Part shown: positions 56,594 through 64,000 of the stretch, piece after piece
Layout: each line of letters begins with the position of its first letter
Position numbering within the stretch: position 1 is the stretch's first letter
The notes under the pieces: model-generated
Seen by the model: the letters and a program-made list of their open reading frames with translations, nothing else
Databases searched by the model: none
What the model was told of the DNA's origin: nothing
Assembly (NCBI GenBank): GCA_020638955.1
Contig: JACKHO010000006.1
Span: 434,001-498,000 of the forward strand
Direction: 5' to 3'
Source of the DNA: Planctomycetaceae bacterium
Lineage (GTDB): Bacteria > Planctomycetota > Planctomycetia > Planctomycetales > Planctomycetaceae
DNA: 64,000 bases
Made by a program: the position numbers and the translations under genes

Positions 56594-57745
56594 TTAGAAT
56601 CCCGCATCACCGCCGCGATATGGGGGATGGCATTCGGCGCACGAATTCTGCACCTTGTTGAGTCCCGCCTGAAACGAATCAAAACTTCCGGACTTGGCAG
56701 CTTGAATTGACTCGTCAATGCCTCCCACAAAGTCATTCACAAACCCCTGATACTTTGCCTCTTCGGCGTTCGCATAGCTCGAGTCGCCCATCATGCGACC
56801 CACGACCAGGAGTGCGCGCAGTTGCCTTTCCAGAGTTTCTGGGTCTTCCTTCATGCGAGATTCCGTGTTGACATTGGCTTTAATGGCAGTGAAATTTGGC
56901 TCAATCCATTTCATGAGTTCGTCCAGATACGCCACGTCACCAAAGGCGGCATTGGCTTCGGCCTCAAGATCATCGGGTGGGGGACCACCATCAAGGACTG
57001 TGCAGAGTTGCTCAAAGGGAAGTTGGGTGGCCGTAAAGGCAGTGCGTCCGGTTCCATCGGCGTTGGAGTAGATTTGATACGCCAGGTCCCGCACGAATTT
57101 GGCATTCTCTTTCCAACTGATGTCGCCAGCGTGTCGTTCGGCAACTGCGGCCAAGCCTGCGAGATACGCTCCGTCGTTTGAAATAGCCTTCGTATCCTGA
57201 TTGTACGTGCTCAATGATTGAAGTTTTGTCGTCAGTCTGGTGCGCACAACCTTGACTTCGGTATTCAGGATTTCTGCGGTAATCAGCTTGTCCCATTCCA
57301 CCTTATCTCCACCGCCGGCCTCAGGCTTGGGATCGCCTCCTGCCGGGGTCGGCATGGTGCCCTGATTCAATTGAGTGCCAGGGCTGGCATTGTTGTTTGT
57401 GAGGCTCGTCGGTGTGGTCCCTGGCAGCACGGTAGAGTCTGACGCAATTTCCCAAGGTCGATCGTAGAAAACGTCGTATGGAACGGTGCCAATCCACTTC
57501 GTTTCTTTTCGATTCGGGTCGACTGCATTCACGCTGTTTCCTTGCGTGACGCTGTTGCCGTTCGATTGCTGTCCTGAGCCCGTTCCACCGGAATTATTCT
57601 GGTCTGACGACGACGTTGCGTTGCCCGAGGGGTCCGAGTTACTGGATTCACCGCCGCCACCTCCACCGCATCCGGCAAGTGGGATGAGCGCAATGGCCAT
57701 CACGAAATAGTGGACCAGACCACGAGTCGATTTCAAAAGCTGCAT
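56594..57745 (-). CDS. Lipoprotein with C-terminal CxxCH motif (cytochrome-like)
   Basis: The 383-residue protein is read from ATG 57745 with a GAGAG site. The signal sequence ends in the lipobox LAGC, followed by Gly, Ser and Asn-rich low complexity (GGGGGGESSNSDPSGN) as a flexible tether. The mature part is helical from about residue 150. It ends with a single haem motif CAECHPPYRGG 15 residues from the C-terminus, as in four-helix class II cytochromes. It lies directly upstream of the 1036-residue PSCyt1 protein on the same strand, so it could pass electrons to that protein at the membrane. Haem binding is inferred from the motif. Confidence 0.8.
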   Translation of the reverse strand: MQLLKSTRGLVHYFVMAIALIPLAGCGGGGGGESSNSDPSGNATSSSDQNNSGGTGSGQQSNGNSVTQGNSVNAVDPNRKETKWIGTVPYDVFYDRPWEIASDSTVLPGTTPTSLTNNNASPGTQLNQGTMPTPAGGDPKPEAGGGDKVEWDKLITAEILNTEVKVVRTRLTTKLQSLSTYNQDTKAISNDGAYLAGLAAVAERHAGDISWKENAKFVRDLAYQIYSNADGTGRTAFTATQLPFEQLCTVLDGGPPPDDLEAEANAAFGDVAYLDELMKWIEPNFTAIKANVNTESRMKEDPETLERQLRALLVVGRMMGDSSYANAEEAKYQGFVNDFVGGIDESIQAAKSGSFDSFQAGLNKVQNSCAECHPPYRGGDAGF

Positions 57746-58091
57746 GTATGGACTCTCAGTATGTTCACCGCCGTCCCGCTTGTGCGAGGACGGGGTTTGT
57801 TCACAGAAACACATGTCGATGCATTGTACTCGTTTTGGCGGTAATTGCCAAAACGTAAAGCCTGCGCAGCCCGACAATTACCAAAGACGGGCATACCCCG
57901 GGGCTGGCAATTGTTGAGTCACCATGCTGGCAGCAGGACAGATCGTTGGTGCTTTGTGGCCGTACTGTTGTCCGTGGACACAACGTTACGACGCATTCGC
58001 TCGTTTTGTGCTTGATAACCCACTATCATCGCCGTTTATTGGCATCGGAATGTTTCGATTTGATTTCCCGCAGGTTCCGGCGAGGTGCAGC
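57746..58091. other. 346-bp divergent intergenic region with a palindrome
   Basis: It lies between the lipoprotein gene and the PmoA-like gene. GGTAATTGCC (57840-57849) and GACAATTACC (57873-57882) pair at 9 of 10 positions and could be an operator or hairpin. The frame of the downstream gene is open through here but has no protein-like composition. Confidence 0.4.
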
Positions 58092-59243
58092 ATGAGACAA
58101 GGATATTGGCTAGTTCCCGTTTTGATGTGGGCCAGCGTGGCCGTAGGAGGCGAAGTGTCCATCGTACAACGAGATGCGTCGCTTCGCATTACCATTGGCG
58201 GGGACATCTTCACGGTATTCCGGTACGGTGACGACTTGCCGAAGCCTTATTTCCTGCCTGTCACTGCCGAGAATGGTTGGGACCTGCTTTCCAAGGCGGA
58301 GTTTGGTGACGAGACGGTCGCCGGCCGGGCCGCCTTCGTGTGTGAAGAATCGCTGACAGTGAAGCAAAACGGCGAGACACAACAGTTGCCGTTTGGAACG
58401 CTGGTGCAGGTCAGCAAAGTCGATGACAACCGAGTGGAAATACTCGAGTCCGATTCCGCCGTGCCGCGCAGTGCTCTTGCACCACTTGCCGGAACGGTGA
58501 CACGCCTCGTGAACCTCAATCCACCACAAATCAAAGATCGGAACAGCCCGCTTTACTACGACCATCCCCACCATAAGGGGATTTGGTTGTCCGTCGATGA
58601 AGTGAATGGCATTAAGTTCTGGAATGAAGATGGTCGCATCAAAACGCATTCCGTCAAAGTGCTGAGTACAGGCAAGAAGCAGGCTTCGTTCGAACTGGTG
58701 GCACACTGGATGGGCGTTGACGACAAACCATTGCTGCGTCAGACCACCATTTACACCATTTATGACGATTTCTTCCTCGGCTGCGACACCACCTTCTCGG
58801 CAATCGATCAGCCCGTTTCTTTTGGCGACACAAAGGAAGGCATGTTTGCCATTCGGTTGCCGAACAGTATGCGGGAAATGATTTCTCAAGGTCCTGTGCG
58901 AAACGCGGAAGGGAAGAGTGGCTCAGAACCGTGCTGGGGCCTGGAATCGCCCTGGGTCGATTACTGCGGCAAAGTCGATGACAACACGCTGGGCGTCACC
59001 TTGATGGACCATCCCGCGAATCCCCGTCGTTCGCGGTACCACGTGCGAAACTATGGATTGTTCGCCATTAACCCTTTCGGCACCAAATCGTATTCCCGTG
59101 GAGAACTTCCAGAACAGCCCCTCACCCTGGAACCGAATGCTGAAGGCGCTCGTTTTCGGTACGGACTCTACGTGCATGCTGAGAACATTCCGGACGAAGC
59201 GATTTCCAAGCGATACGCCACGTTCGTGAACGATCTCAATTAA
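58092..59243 (+). CDS. PmoA-like (DUF6807) secreted protein
   Basis: The 383-residue protein is read from ATG 58092, which has a GAGGTG site and precedes a signal peptide (YWLVPVLMWASVAVGGE). The core has the marks of the planctomycete PmoA/DUF6807 family: DIFTVFRYGDDLPKPYFLPV, then the His-rich YYDHPHHKGIWLSVDEVNGI, a later VDYCGKVDDNTLGVTLMDHP, and RYGLYVH at the end. Despite the name it is unrelated to methane monooxygenase as far as known; a role in sugar or polymer metabolism is usually guessed from neighbours. The next gene is a phosphatase on the same strand. Confidence 0.85.
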   Translation: MRQGYWLVPVLMWASVAVGGEVSIVQRDASLRITIGGDIFTVFRYGDDLPKPYFLPVTAENGWDLLSKAEFGDETVAGRAAFVCEESLTVKQNGETQQLPFGTLVQVSKVDDNRVEILESDSAVPRSALAPLAGTVTRLVNLNPPQIKDRNSPLYYDHPHHKGIWLSVDEVNGIKFWNEDGRIKTHSVKVLSTGKKQASFELVAHWMGVDDKPLLRQTTIYTIYDDFFLGCDTTFSAIDQPVSFGDTKEGMFAIRLPNSMREMISQGPVRNAEGKSGSEPCWGLESPWVDYCGKVDDNTLGVTLMDHPANPRRSRYHVRNYGLFAINPFGTKSYSRGELPEQPLTLEPNAEGARFRYGLYVHAENIPDEAISKRYATFVNDLN

Positions 59244-59265
59244 TCCTGTTCAATTTATCTCGCCT

Positions 59266-59291
59266 CGCGGGTGTCTGTTCTGACACTCGCG
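59266..59291. terminator. Hairpin behind the PmoA-like gene
   Basis: CGCGGGTGTC (59266-59275) pairs with GACACTCGCG (59282-59291) with one G-T pair and a 6-nt loop, 23 bp after the stop codon. There is no T-run. It may act as a terminator or attenuator before the phosphatase gene. Confidence 0.5.
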
Positions 59292-59346
59292 AACTGCGTG
59301 GCTTCGTCACTTCCTTCGTCCCCTTGGCCCGAGTCGGATCATCCGC

Positions 59347-60633
59347 ATGTACTGGGAACAGACAATCCAGCATGCCACACAGACCGATCTCGGGCTGCGC
59401 CGTAAGAACAACGAAGACTCTTCGATTGTGCATATCTGTACGGACTACGACGAATGGGTGCGGCGCGGACATTTGTTTGTCGTTGCTGACGGAATGGGCG
59501 GACACGCTGTCGGTGAGTTGGCCAGTCGTCTGGCCATTGAAACCGTTCCGCACGCGTTTCTGAAATCACAGTCAGGTGATGCACGAACGGCGTTGAAGTC
59601 AGCGGTCGAACTGGCGAATGAAATCATTAACCAGCGTGGCACACAAAACCTCGACTTTCTGCACATGGGGACGACGTGCAGCACCCTCACGCTGACGCCA
59701 CGTGGAGCGCTCATTGCTCATGTTGGTGACAGCCGCGTGTACCGTGTCCGTCGCGATCGCATCGACCAGCTTACATTCGACCATAGCCTCGAATGGGAAA
59801 TTGAACACTTGCACGGAGCCGATGCAGGCGGCATCGATTTGAGCCAGCATCGCAACGTCATTACCCGGTCTCTCGGTCCGGAAGAATCCGTTCGAGTGGA
59901 TGTCGAAGGTCCCTACCCAATTCTGCCGGGAGATACCTTCGTTCTCTGTTCCGATGGACTGTCGAATCCGGTCTCCGATCCGGAAATTGCAGCGGTTGTC
60001 CGGGAGTTGTCGCCGCGACAATCGGCTCAGTTGCTCGTAAACCTGGCGAACATTCGGGGCGGTCCAGACAATTCGACGGTCATTGTCGTGCGCGTCGGGG
60101 ACCTGCCGAAAAACGTGGCCCCGCCTCCACCGGTGGAAATCCCTTCCGCAGATGACGAGTCCGAACTTGGCTGGGGGTGGCTCGGTGCATTCTGGGGAGT
60201 CTCTATGGCGATTGTCCTGGGGCTTTCCATTGTCATGTTCGGCCATCCCATGGAAGGTGGTGTGGTCACAGGCGCTGGTGCTATTGGCCTGATTGTGATG
60301 CTCATTGCTGTAGTGCGTCGGAAGCGCCCGGAAACTCAGCGGACGGCAAGCGATGATGACTCCCAAACCATGCTTTGCCGACCGCATCGAACTGGCACAG
60401 CGAAAGACTCAAAAGCTTTCCTCGATGACTTACTCGCCATGCGGGCCGAGCTCGAGCGATCGGCCCATGAAGATGGTTGGAACGTCGACTGGAAACAGCA
60501 CGACACCGACCGCGACGCCGCCCTGGAGGCGAAGTCATCAAAACGTTACGGTCGGGGAATTCGCGATTGTGCCCGAGCCATTGACGCGCTCATGTCGAAA
60601 CTCCCCCGCGGCAACAGCAACGGAACCAAATAG
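59347..60633 (+). CDS. PP2C-type Ser/Thr phosphatase with C-terminal membrane segments
   Basis: The 428-residue protein holds a full PPM/PP2C domain (residues about 5-255): TDLGLRRKNNEDS, ADGMGGHAVGE, MGTTCSTLTL, AHVGDSRVYRVR, LCSDGLSNPV, GGPDNSTVIVV. The Asp and Gly residues that bind two metal ions are present. Two membrane helices follow at about 278-318 (GAFWGVSMAIVLGLSIVMF, GAGAIGLIVMLIAVV). A soluble C-terminal tail of about 100 residues (FLDDLLAMRAELERSAHE) should return to the cytoplasm. It probably opposes the Hanks-type kinases common in this phylum; no kinase gene is nearby. The tail is of unknown function. Confidence 0.9.
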   Translation: MYWEQTIQHATQTDLGLRRKNNEDSSIVHICTDYDEWVRRGHLFVVADGMGGHAVGELASRLAIETVPHAFLKSQSGDARTALKSAVELANEIINQRGTQNLDFLHMGTTCSTLTLTPRGALIAHVGDSRVYRVRRDRIDQLTFDHSLEWEIEHLHGADAGGIDLSQHRNVITRSLGPEESVRVDVEGPYPILPGDTFVLCSDGLSNPVSDPEIAAVVRELSPRQSAQLLVNLANIRGGPDNSTVIVVRVGDLPKNVAPPPPVEIPSADDESELGWGWLGAFWGVSMAIVLGLSIVMFGHPMEGGVVTGAGAIGLIVMLIAVVRRKRPETQRTASDDDSQTMLCRPHRTGTAKDSKAFLDDLLAMRAELERSAHEDGWNVDWKQHDTDRDAALEAKSSKRYGRGIRDCARAIDALMSKLPRGNSNGTK

Positions 60634-60723
60634 TCGGACGGAACCATTCGGTTTGGCCTAGTATTGTCGGGCTCACAGCAACGATTGACATTGAAGTTTA
60701 GGTAACAGAAAGACCACGTCGTC

Positions 60724-61770
60724 ATGAGTACAGGATTCGGAATTGTCGGCTGCGGCATGATTGCTCACTTCCACGCCAAGGCCATTCAGGCCATTCCCGG
60801 CGCGAAGGTTGTCGGCTGCTTCAATCAGAATTTCGCCAAGGCGGAATCGTTTGCCAGCGAGTATGGCTGTACCCCTTACGACTCACTCGACGCGATGTTG
60901 GCGAATCCTGATATTTCGGTTGTCACCATCTGCACGCCGAGCGGTGCCCACCTTGATCCTGCGGTTGCTGCAGCGAAAGCTGGGAAGCACGTGCTCGTCG
61001 AGAAGCCGCTTGAAATTACTCTCGAACGGTGCGACGCCATCATCGCGGCATGCAAGGAGGCGGGGACGCAGCTCGGAACCATTTTTCCTTCACGGTTCAG
61101 TGAAGCAAATCAAGTGCTGAAGCAGGCCATTGTCGAGGGTCGATTCGGCAGAATGACCCTCGCCGACACCTACGTCAAATGGTGGCGCTCGCAGGAGTAT
61201 TATGATGGCGGCGGCTGGCGCGGTACCTGGGCGCTTGATGGTGGCGGAGCCTACATGAACCAGGCGATTCACAATGTCGATTTGCTGTACTGGCTGGTCG
61301 GTGACGTCACTGACGTCTGCGGGTTGACGGCGACATTGGCCCACGAACGGATTGAAGTGGAAGATGTTGGTACCGCAATCGTCCGGTTTGCCAATGGTGC
61401 ACTTGGCACGCTCGAAGCGTCGACCAGCGTTTATCCCGGCCTGCTGAAGAAGACGGAAATTCACGGGACGACCGGATGCGCCATCATTGAGCAGGACAGC
61501 ATTCTGCACTGGGAGTTCGCTGAACCACGACCAGAAGATGAAGAAATTCGAACGAAATTCGGCAAGGAGAATGCCGTCTCAGGTGGCGCGGCCGATCCTA
61601 AGGCAATTTCCTTTGTGGGACATCAAAAGCAGTTTGAAGATTTCATCCAGGCCATCCAGGAAGGTCGCCCACCTGTCGTCGACGGCAGCGAAGGTCGCAA
61701 GAGTGTCGAAATCATCCTGGCGATTTACGAGAGTTCGAACACCGGCAAACGCATTTCGCTTCCCATGTAA
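60724..61770 (+). CDS. Gfo/Idh/MocA family oxidoreductase
   Basis: The 348-residue protein has the N-terminal NAD(P) Rossmann motif GIVGCGMIAHFHAKAI (residues 6-21), CTPSGAH, and the family's EKPL motif (VLVEKPLEI) with its catalytic Lys. A second domain contains GGGAYMNQAIHNVDLLYWL, where the Asp and His act in hydride transfer. It acts on sugars, inositols or related polyols in the cytoplasm; the exact substrate cannot be read from sequence. No signal peptide is present, unlike many planctomycete members. It is convergent with the HisA-like gene. Confidence 0.93.
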   Translation: MSTGFGIVGCGMIAHFHAKAIQAIPGAKVVGCFNQNFAKAESFASEYGCTPYDSLDAMLANPDISVVTICTPSGAHLDPAVAAAKAGKHVLVEKPLEITLERCDAIIAACKEAGTQLGTIFPSRFSEANQVLKQAIVEGRFGRMTLADTYVKWWRSQEYYDGGGWRGTWALDGGGAYMNQAIHNVDLLYWLVGDVTDVCGLTATLAHERIEVEDVGTAIVRFANGALGTLEASTSVYPGLLKKTEIHGTTGCAIIEQDSILHWEFAEPRPEDEEIRTKFGKENAVSGGAADPKAISFVGHQKQFEDFIQAIQEGRPPVVDGSEGRKSVEIILAIYESSNTGKRISLPM

Positions 61771-61819
61771 ATGGGTGGCGGCGTGCGCCCCGCAAAGTGG
61801 AAGCACTCGGACGTCGGCA

Positions 61820-62572
61820 TCACCGCAGATTCTTTAGGTCTTCGCGTGAGACCTGCCCATTGTGTAGTGCCGAGGCGATCAGCACGCCATTGGCACCGGC
61901 CTGCCGAGCGGCCGCAATGTCCTCTACCGTTCGCACGCCGCCGCCGGTAATGAGCGTGGCCGTGGGATACTCGTTCCGCAGTTCGCGGCACAACGGGAGT
62001 GTGGGAATTCCGGCAGCGACGCCGACTCCCGCCAAGTCGAGCAGAATGAATTTGCGGACGCCGCAATCCCAGGCTCGCTGAAACAGTTCCTGCGCCGTTG
62101 CCCGTATCCCCAGAGTGCCGAGTGGTAGTCCCGACTTCAAATCGAGACTAAATACGACTTCCTGATCGGGACACCTACTCACAAGTTGCCGCAAGTCGTC
62201 CCACGACGTCAGTGTTTCCAGGCCACTGACGAATTGGACGTTCGAATTTATCCACCGGTTCGCTGAGTCGACATTGCTGATACCTGCATCCAGCATTACG
62301 TTGAAGCCCGCACTTGTCAGATCATTTACGGTCTCTCGGTGCGATCCCGTTCCGAGAATGGCGTCGAGGTCGGCGACGTAGAATTGGTGAAGCCCAAGTT
62401 CATCATGAATTGCCTGGGCGACCTTAAGTGCATCTGTGCTTTGTGTGAGCACACTTTCAACGGGCCGATACTTCCCACGTTCTCCGGCGACTCCTCGGAC
62501 GACGTGGCCGTTCATCAGGTCAAGGACCGGAATAACTTGAAAGGTTGAGGCAGTCTCCGATGAAGTATCCAT
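61820..62572 (-). CDS. HisA/HisF-related TIM-barrel protein (TIGR00734-like)
   Basis: The 250-residue protein is read from ATG 62572; the in-frame extension to 62608 runs through a hairpin repeat and is rejected. The fold follows HisA: VIPVLDLMNGHVVRGVAGER (phosphate and catalytic Asp region), YVADLDAILGTGSH, VMLDAGISN, and LITGGGVRTVEDI near the end. The second catalytic region VFSLDLKSGLPLG differs from true HisA. This matches the hisAF-related group of methanogens, methylotrophs and planctomycetes, which is linked to tetrahydromethanopterin-dependent C1 metabolism. The exact reaction is unknown. The glycosyltransferase gene upstream is on the same strand. Confidence 0.8.
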   Translation of the reverse strand: MDTSSETASTFQVIPVLDLMNGHVVRGVAGERGKYRPVESVLTQSTDALKVAQAIHDELGLHQFYVADLDAILGTGSHRETVNDLTSAGFNVMLDAGISNVDSANRWINSNVQFVSGLETLTSWDDLRQLVSRCPDQEVVFSLDLKSGLPLGTLGIRATAQELFQRAWDCGVRKFILLDLAGVGVAAGIPTLPLCRELRNEYPTATLITGGGVRTVEDIAAARQAGANGVLIASALHNGQVSREDLKNLR

Positions 62573-62584
62573 AAAACCGTGAAT

Positions 62585-62604
62585 CACAGACACGAATGTC
62601 TGTG
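62585..62604. repeat. Hairpin repeat, copy 3
   Basis: CACAGACA and TGTCTGTG pair perfectly around CGAA, followed by CCACC as in copy 1. It lies between the HisA-like start and the glycosyltransferase stop, both on the minus strand. Confidence 0.8.
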
Positions 62605-62647
62605 CCACCAGAAACGAGATGTTGACCTATTCATTTGCAAGTCGGCG

Positions 62648-63493
62648 TTAGGCCGCGCGGCGGAATGGGATGACGTCTTCCGGCTGTGACGGGAACGGCT
62701 GCATGAGCGGTTCGGCAAGAGTTGGCAGCGGCTTACCACCCGACCAGGGACTCAGGTACCGGGAATAGATTTGCAGCAGTTCCCAAGGGGCTTTGAGGAA
62801 GTCTGTCGCCTTCAACTTGGACCCTGGGATTTCGAACCACTCATCGAGTGGCTGTTCGAAAATGACATCGGCCAGTGGAGACTGTTGTGAGGACTGCCGC
62901 TGTTGCTTGAGTCGCGACAGGAGTTCGACGTCGAAAATCCAGCGGGCCAGGAACGGCTCGCTGAGCGCCAGCTTCAAGTCATGGGAACCACGAAACAGCT
63001 TGGCACCACACTGCGTGTCCATAATGGAAATGCCGAGGAACTGTGACGCGACCGTCGCGAACAGGCGTCCCAGTAGCTTGCGACGACCGTTCCGGTTGAT
63101 ACGACGACCGAGCAGGCAGGCCCGTGAGCCAATGACCGCTTCCACTTCCATCCGACGCCGCAAGACGTCCACGAACAGTGGCAACGCATCGAGTGGTGTA
63201 GCCAAGTCGGCGTCGAGGAAGCCGACACATTCCGTTTCTGTCGAGAGGGCAGCCAGCATTCCCTGTCGTACCGCCTCGGCTTTGCCGCCATTCTTGGGCA
63301 AGTCGCAAACGTCGATCTGGCCGGGGGCCTCTGCGGCCATCGACTTGAGCACGTCGAGTGTGGTGTCGGTGCTGCCGTCGTTCACAAACAACAGCCGAAT
63401 GTTGGTGTGCGACTCTGCGAATTCCAGAAACGCATTTCGCTGAATACGCTGGGCTTCGTTGTAACAGGGAACGACAACAATTGTGGATAGCAT
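62648..63493 (-). CDS. Family 2 glycosyltransferase (dolichyl-phosphate glucosyltransferase-like)
   Basis: The 281-residue protein is a GT-A fold enzyme. It begins with VVVPCYNEAQRI, has VNDGSTDTT, the metal-binding DxD in FLDADLATPLDAL, and the downstream MDTQCGAKLFRG and ARWIFDVELLSR segments. These match the ALG5/DPM-type enzymes that transfer a sugar from a nucleotide donor to a polyprenyl phosphate or cell-envelope acceptor. No membrane helix is present, so it would be a peripheral inner-face enzyme. The acyltransferase gene lies 16 bp upstream on the same strand, which suggests a shared role in envelope lipid or glycan assembly. Confidence 0.9.
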   Translation of the reverse strand: MLSTIVVVPCYNEAQRIQRNAFLEFAESHTNIRLLFVNDGSTDTTLDVLKSMAAEAPGQIDVCDLPKNGGKAEAVRQGMLAALSTETECVGFLDADLATPLDALPLFVDVLRRRMEVEAVIGSRACLLGRRINRNGRRKLLGRLFATVASQFLGISIMDTQCGAKLFRGSHDLKLALSEPFLARWIFDVELLSRLKQQRQSSQQSPLADVIFEQPLDEWFEIPGSKLKATDFLKAPWELLQIYSRYLSPWSGGKPLPTLAEPLMQPFPSQPEDVIPFRRAA

Positions 63494-63509
63494 GGTTGCA
63501 GCTCACAAA

Positions 63510-64000
63510 TCAGGCGGCACGCGCCACGGAAGTCGGTTCGGGATTGTTGATAATGAGCGGCTCGTTGGTGTCGTCGAGTTGACCGCTCGCGTACGCTTCG
63601 GCTTTGGCATAAATGGACTCCATCGCCTGCTGCAACTGTTCCCAATAGGGACCGAGTTGATCGCGTGAGAGTCCCGGGGGAACGTAAATCGGTTCGGGCG
63701 CCAGCAGCCAGACTGTCGTGAAGGGAAGTGGGATGATGAGGTCCGTCCACTTCCCTTTTGGTTTCCAGGCACGTTTGGCGGCGAACGCAACGGGGACAAT
63801 TCCCCGACCGGTTACTGAGGCCAGAAACAGAATTCCATCTTTCACCTGATGTCGCGGCCCACGCGGACCGTCGGTCGCAATGCAAATATGCAGGTCTTTG
63901 GCGGCTTCCATCATTTGCCTGATGGCAGCCGCTCCGCCACCTCCACTCGATCCGCGAATGGGAGTCATACCGAGCATTTCGACGGCGTCGGCGACATAGC
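63510..64000 (-). CDS. DUF374 lysophospholipid acyltransferase-like protein (5' end outside window)
   Basis: The frame is open beyond 64000; the visible 163 codons are the C-terminal part. GMTPIRGSSGGGGAAAIRQM and CIATDGPRGPRHQVKDGIL are the core motifs of DUF374, a relative of the LpxL/PlsC acyltransferases. The HxxxxD motif would lie further upstream, outside the window. A hydrophobic KWTDLIIPLPFTTVWLLAPE segment matches the family's membrane-facing region. Likely an inner-membrane enzyme that acylates a lipid-A-like or glycerolipid acceptor. It is followed by the glycosyltransferase gene after 16 bp. Confidence 0.88.
   Translation of the reverse strand, partial: YVADAVEMLGMTPIRGSSGGGGAAAIRQMMEAAKDLHICIATDGPRGPRHQVKDGILFLASVTGRGIVPVAFAAKRAWKPKGKWTDLIIPLPFTTVWLLAPEPIYVPPGLSRDQLGPYWEQLQQAMESIYAKAEAYASGQLDDTNEPLIINNPEPTSVARAA

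Noticed and set aside
62573..62608. Longer start for the HisA-like protein
   Set aside because: The added codons are the translation of the hairpin repeat, and HisA-type proteins begin directly with the first barrel strand.

Overview
The window reads as a chromosomal segment of a planctomycete (Planctomycetota, probably class Planctomycetia). It carries several genes of families expanded almost only in this phylum: large secreted cytochrome-type proteins of the PSCyt1/DUF1549/DUF1553 and DUF1587/DUF1592/DUF1588/DUF1585 types, DUF1552, DUF1559 prepilin-like, PmoA-like (DUF6807), isochorismatase/ThuA, and membrane proteins with squalene-cyclase-like repeats. Coding density is high and base composition is moderately GC-rich. 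I saw no rRNA, tRNA, CRISPR array, transposase or prophage gene. Family names come from recalled motifs, since no search could be run.

Layout. 1-3.1 kb: the end of a HEAT/haem-binding protein, a PIN-domain nuclease and a small toxin-antitoxin-like pair. 3.4-8.5 kb: a DUF1587-type plus DUF1552 operon. 8.5-10.2 kb: a Na/Pi cotransporter with a PhoU-like tail. 10.7-17.6 kb: two secreted TPR proteins followed by one ExbB/TolQ-like and two ExbD/TolR-like proteins, probably one energised envelope complex. 17.8-24.9 kb: gnd, an ABC ATPase-permease pair, an amidohydrolase, and a fused uroporphyrinogen-III methyltransferase/synthase. 24.9-31.8 kb, minus strand: ybaB, recR, rpoN and metH. 32.1-43.9 kb: an unknown membrane protein, a DUF1559 protein, two DUF1549/DUF1553 proteins, an isochorismatase-ThuA fusion and a multi-pass membrane protein. 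44.4-51.7 kb: an unknown membrane protein with an acidic tail, a class V aminotransferase, and an unusual chaperone pair. 51.9-57.8 kb: three more secreted or lipid-anchored CxxCH proteins. 58.0-64 kb: a PmoA-like protein, a PP2C phosphatase, a Gfo/Idh/MocA oxidoreductase, a HisA-like TIM barrel, a glycosyltransferase, and a DUF374 acyltransferase cut by the window end.

The most unusual content is the pair at 47.3-51.7 kb. One protein joins a cytoplasmic Hsp70 (without its helical lid) through one membrane segment to an alpha/alpha-toroid domain resembling squalene-hopene cyclases. Its upstream neighbour has a J-like domain without HPD, one membrane segment and a PEGA-like domain. Both are predicted to place the chaperone half inside and the other half outside, and a 28-nt hairpin lies just upstream of the pair. 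Second, the MetH activation domain is interrupted by about 85 residues that look like a Fur-type winged helix. Third, a recurrent intergenic hairpin repeat (stems CACAGACA/TGTCTGTG) occurs three times, and there is a 140-bp nested inverted-repeat element.
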